From Burkholderiales bacterium (GTDB lineage: Bacteria; Pseudomonadota; Gammaproteobacteria; Burkholderiales; Burkholderiaceae_C), in assembly GCA_016191525.1 (NCBI GenBank), contig JACPOK010000033.1:1-64000 (forward strand): DNA of 64,000 nt, given 5' to 3'. The first letter of the stretch is position 1, and the number at the start of each line of letters is the position of its first letter. Below the pieces are notes generated by a model. The model had not been told where the DNA came from, did no database searches, and saw nothing but the letters and a program-made list of their open reading frames with translations. Shown one piece after another: positions 63,477-64,000 of this stretch. The translations under genes were made by a program, and so were the position numbers.

Positions 63477-64000
63477 CAGAAGGGCCCGGTGAAGGACTTG
63501 TCCGGCACGTCCAGCGGCAGGTCGCTGGCCACGCCCAGCGATTGCTCGGTGGCTTCGGGCTTGCCGAGCGAGCGGCACACCGCGTTGTAGACGTCGATGG
63601 CGCGCGGGTAGTAATGCCTCGCCAGCGCCGGCGTGCTGGGCGAAGGCACCTCGGGCAGCGAGACGCGGATGGGCGGCGCCTTCAGCGAGCCGAACATCTG
63701 CTCGGTCACGCTGGCGATGATCTCGGCGGAAAAGCCCAGGCTGCCCCAGCCCAGGTCGGCCGCCACCAGCCGTCCGGTGCGCGCCACCGACTTGAAGATC
63801 GTGCCCCGGTCCAGCGGGCGCAGCGTGCGCACGTCGATCACTTCGGCTTCAATGCCGTCCCGGGCCAGCCACTCGGCGGCCTTGAGCGCTTCCAGCACCA
63901 TGTAGGAAGCCGCCACCACGGTGATGTCCTTGCCGTCACGGGCCACGCGGGCCTTGCCGAACGGCACGCGGTACACGTCTTCAGGAACGGGGCCGTGCAC
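63476..64000 (-). CDS. Dehydrogenase E1-beta / transketolase-like TPP enzyme subunit (5' end outside window)
   Basis: The C-terminal 174 residues of a protein of the pyruvate/2-oxoacid dehydrogenase E1-beta and transketolase C-terminal type: YRVPFGKARVARDGKDITVV, the alternating strand-helix order to EVIDVRTLRPLD, VAADLGWGSLGFSAEI and the end region. The start and pyrimidine-binding domain lie beyond 64000. Genes like this in polysaccharide loci supply thiamine-diphosphate-dependent two-carbon chemistry; an E1-alpha-like partner would be expected upstream on the minus strand. Confidence 0.82.
   Translation of the reverse strand: MHGPVPEDVYRVPFGKARVARDGKDITVVAASYMVLEALKAAEWLARDGIEAEVIDVRTLRPLDRGTIFKSVARTGRLVAADLGWGSLGFSAEIIASVTEQMFGSLKAPPIRVSLPEVPSPSTPALARHYYPRAIDVYNAVCRSLGKPEATEQSLGVASDLPLDVPDKSFTGPF

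Overview
The window is high-GC bacterial chromosome that looks like a betaproteobacterium of the order Burkholderiales, most likely family Comamonadaceae. This rests on the protein families, on the blocks rimP-nusA-infB-rbfA-truB-typA, smpB/ratA-rnfH/guaB-guaA and mltG-tmk-holB-pilZ-tatD, on a tadA gene fused to a haloalkane-dehalogenase-like domain, and on short palindromic repeats of a kind I associate with that family. The genus cannot be fixed from the sequence alone. No rRNA, CRISPR array, IS element or prophage was seen, and there is one tRNA.

Layout. 1-6.7 kb: two overlapping hybrid histidine kinases, the first with near-identical HAMP repeats and cut by the window edge; then a frameshifted exported small protein and a GspC-like lipoprotein. 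6.8-11.4 kb (minus): tRNA-Ser(GGA), a large serralysin-type protease, and a qmcA-nfeD membrane pair. 11.6-20.7 kb: an amino-acid decarboxylase, fabI, a yejABEF peptide importer and arfB. 20.7-29 kb: the translation operon rimP-nusA-infB-rbfA-truB-typA behind a promoter with a leader terminator; typA carries an in-frame amber codon. 29-40 kb: EamA transporter, acyl-CoA hydrolase, smpB, ratA-rnfH, guaB, a toxin-antitoxin pair with a four-copy operator array, guaA, paiB, the tadA fusion and an LD-carboxypeptidase. 40-48 kb: adenylate cyclase-FHA, DUF72, ankyrin, tatD-pilZ-holB-tmk-mltG and ygfZ. 48-52.4 kb (minus): an O-antigen-ligase-like protein with a hexanucleotide-encoded tail, a thioesterase-GNAT fusion and an RmlD-like reductase.

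52.5-64 kb is an accessory surface-sugar locus: flippase-like membrane protein, two small membrane proteins with possible helix-turn-helix tails, GT2 glycosyltransferase, transaldolase-like aldolase, two epimerases, a nucleotidyltransferase-kinase in reversed HldE order, a Gfo/Idh oxidoreductase, a UDP-sugar-dehydrogenase-like protein lacking the catalytic cysteine, an SDR lacking the Tyr/Lys pair, and on the opposite strand a methyltransferase and an E1-beta/transketolase-like subunit running off the end. Together these suggest a dedicated route to an unusual, possibly higher-carbon or branched, activated sugar. This is inference from gene content.

The strongest unexplained structure is a family of about 50-bp interspersed palindromic elements. 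Seven copies were found by eye: three clear copies and one weak copy lie in frame inside conserved genes, one spans a stop codon, one touches a start codon and one ends beside a stop codon.
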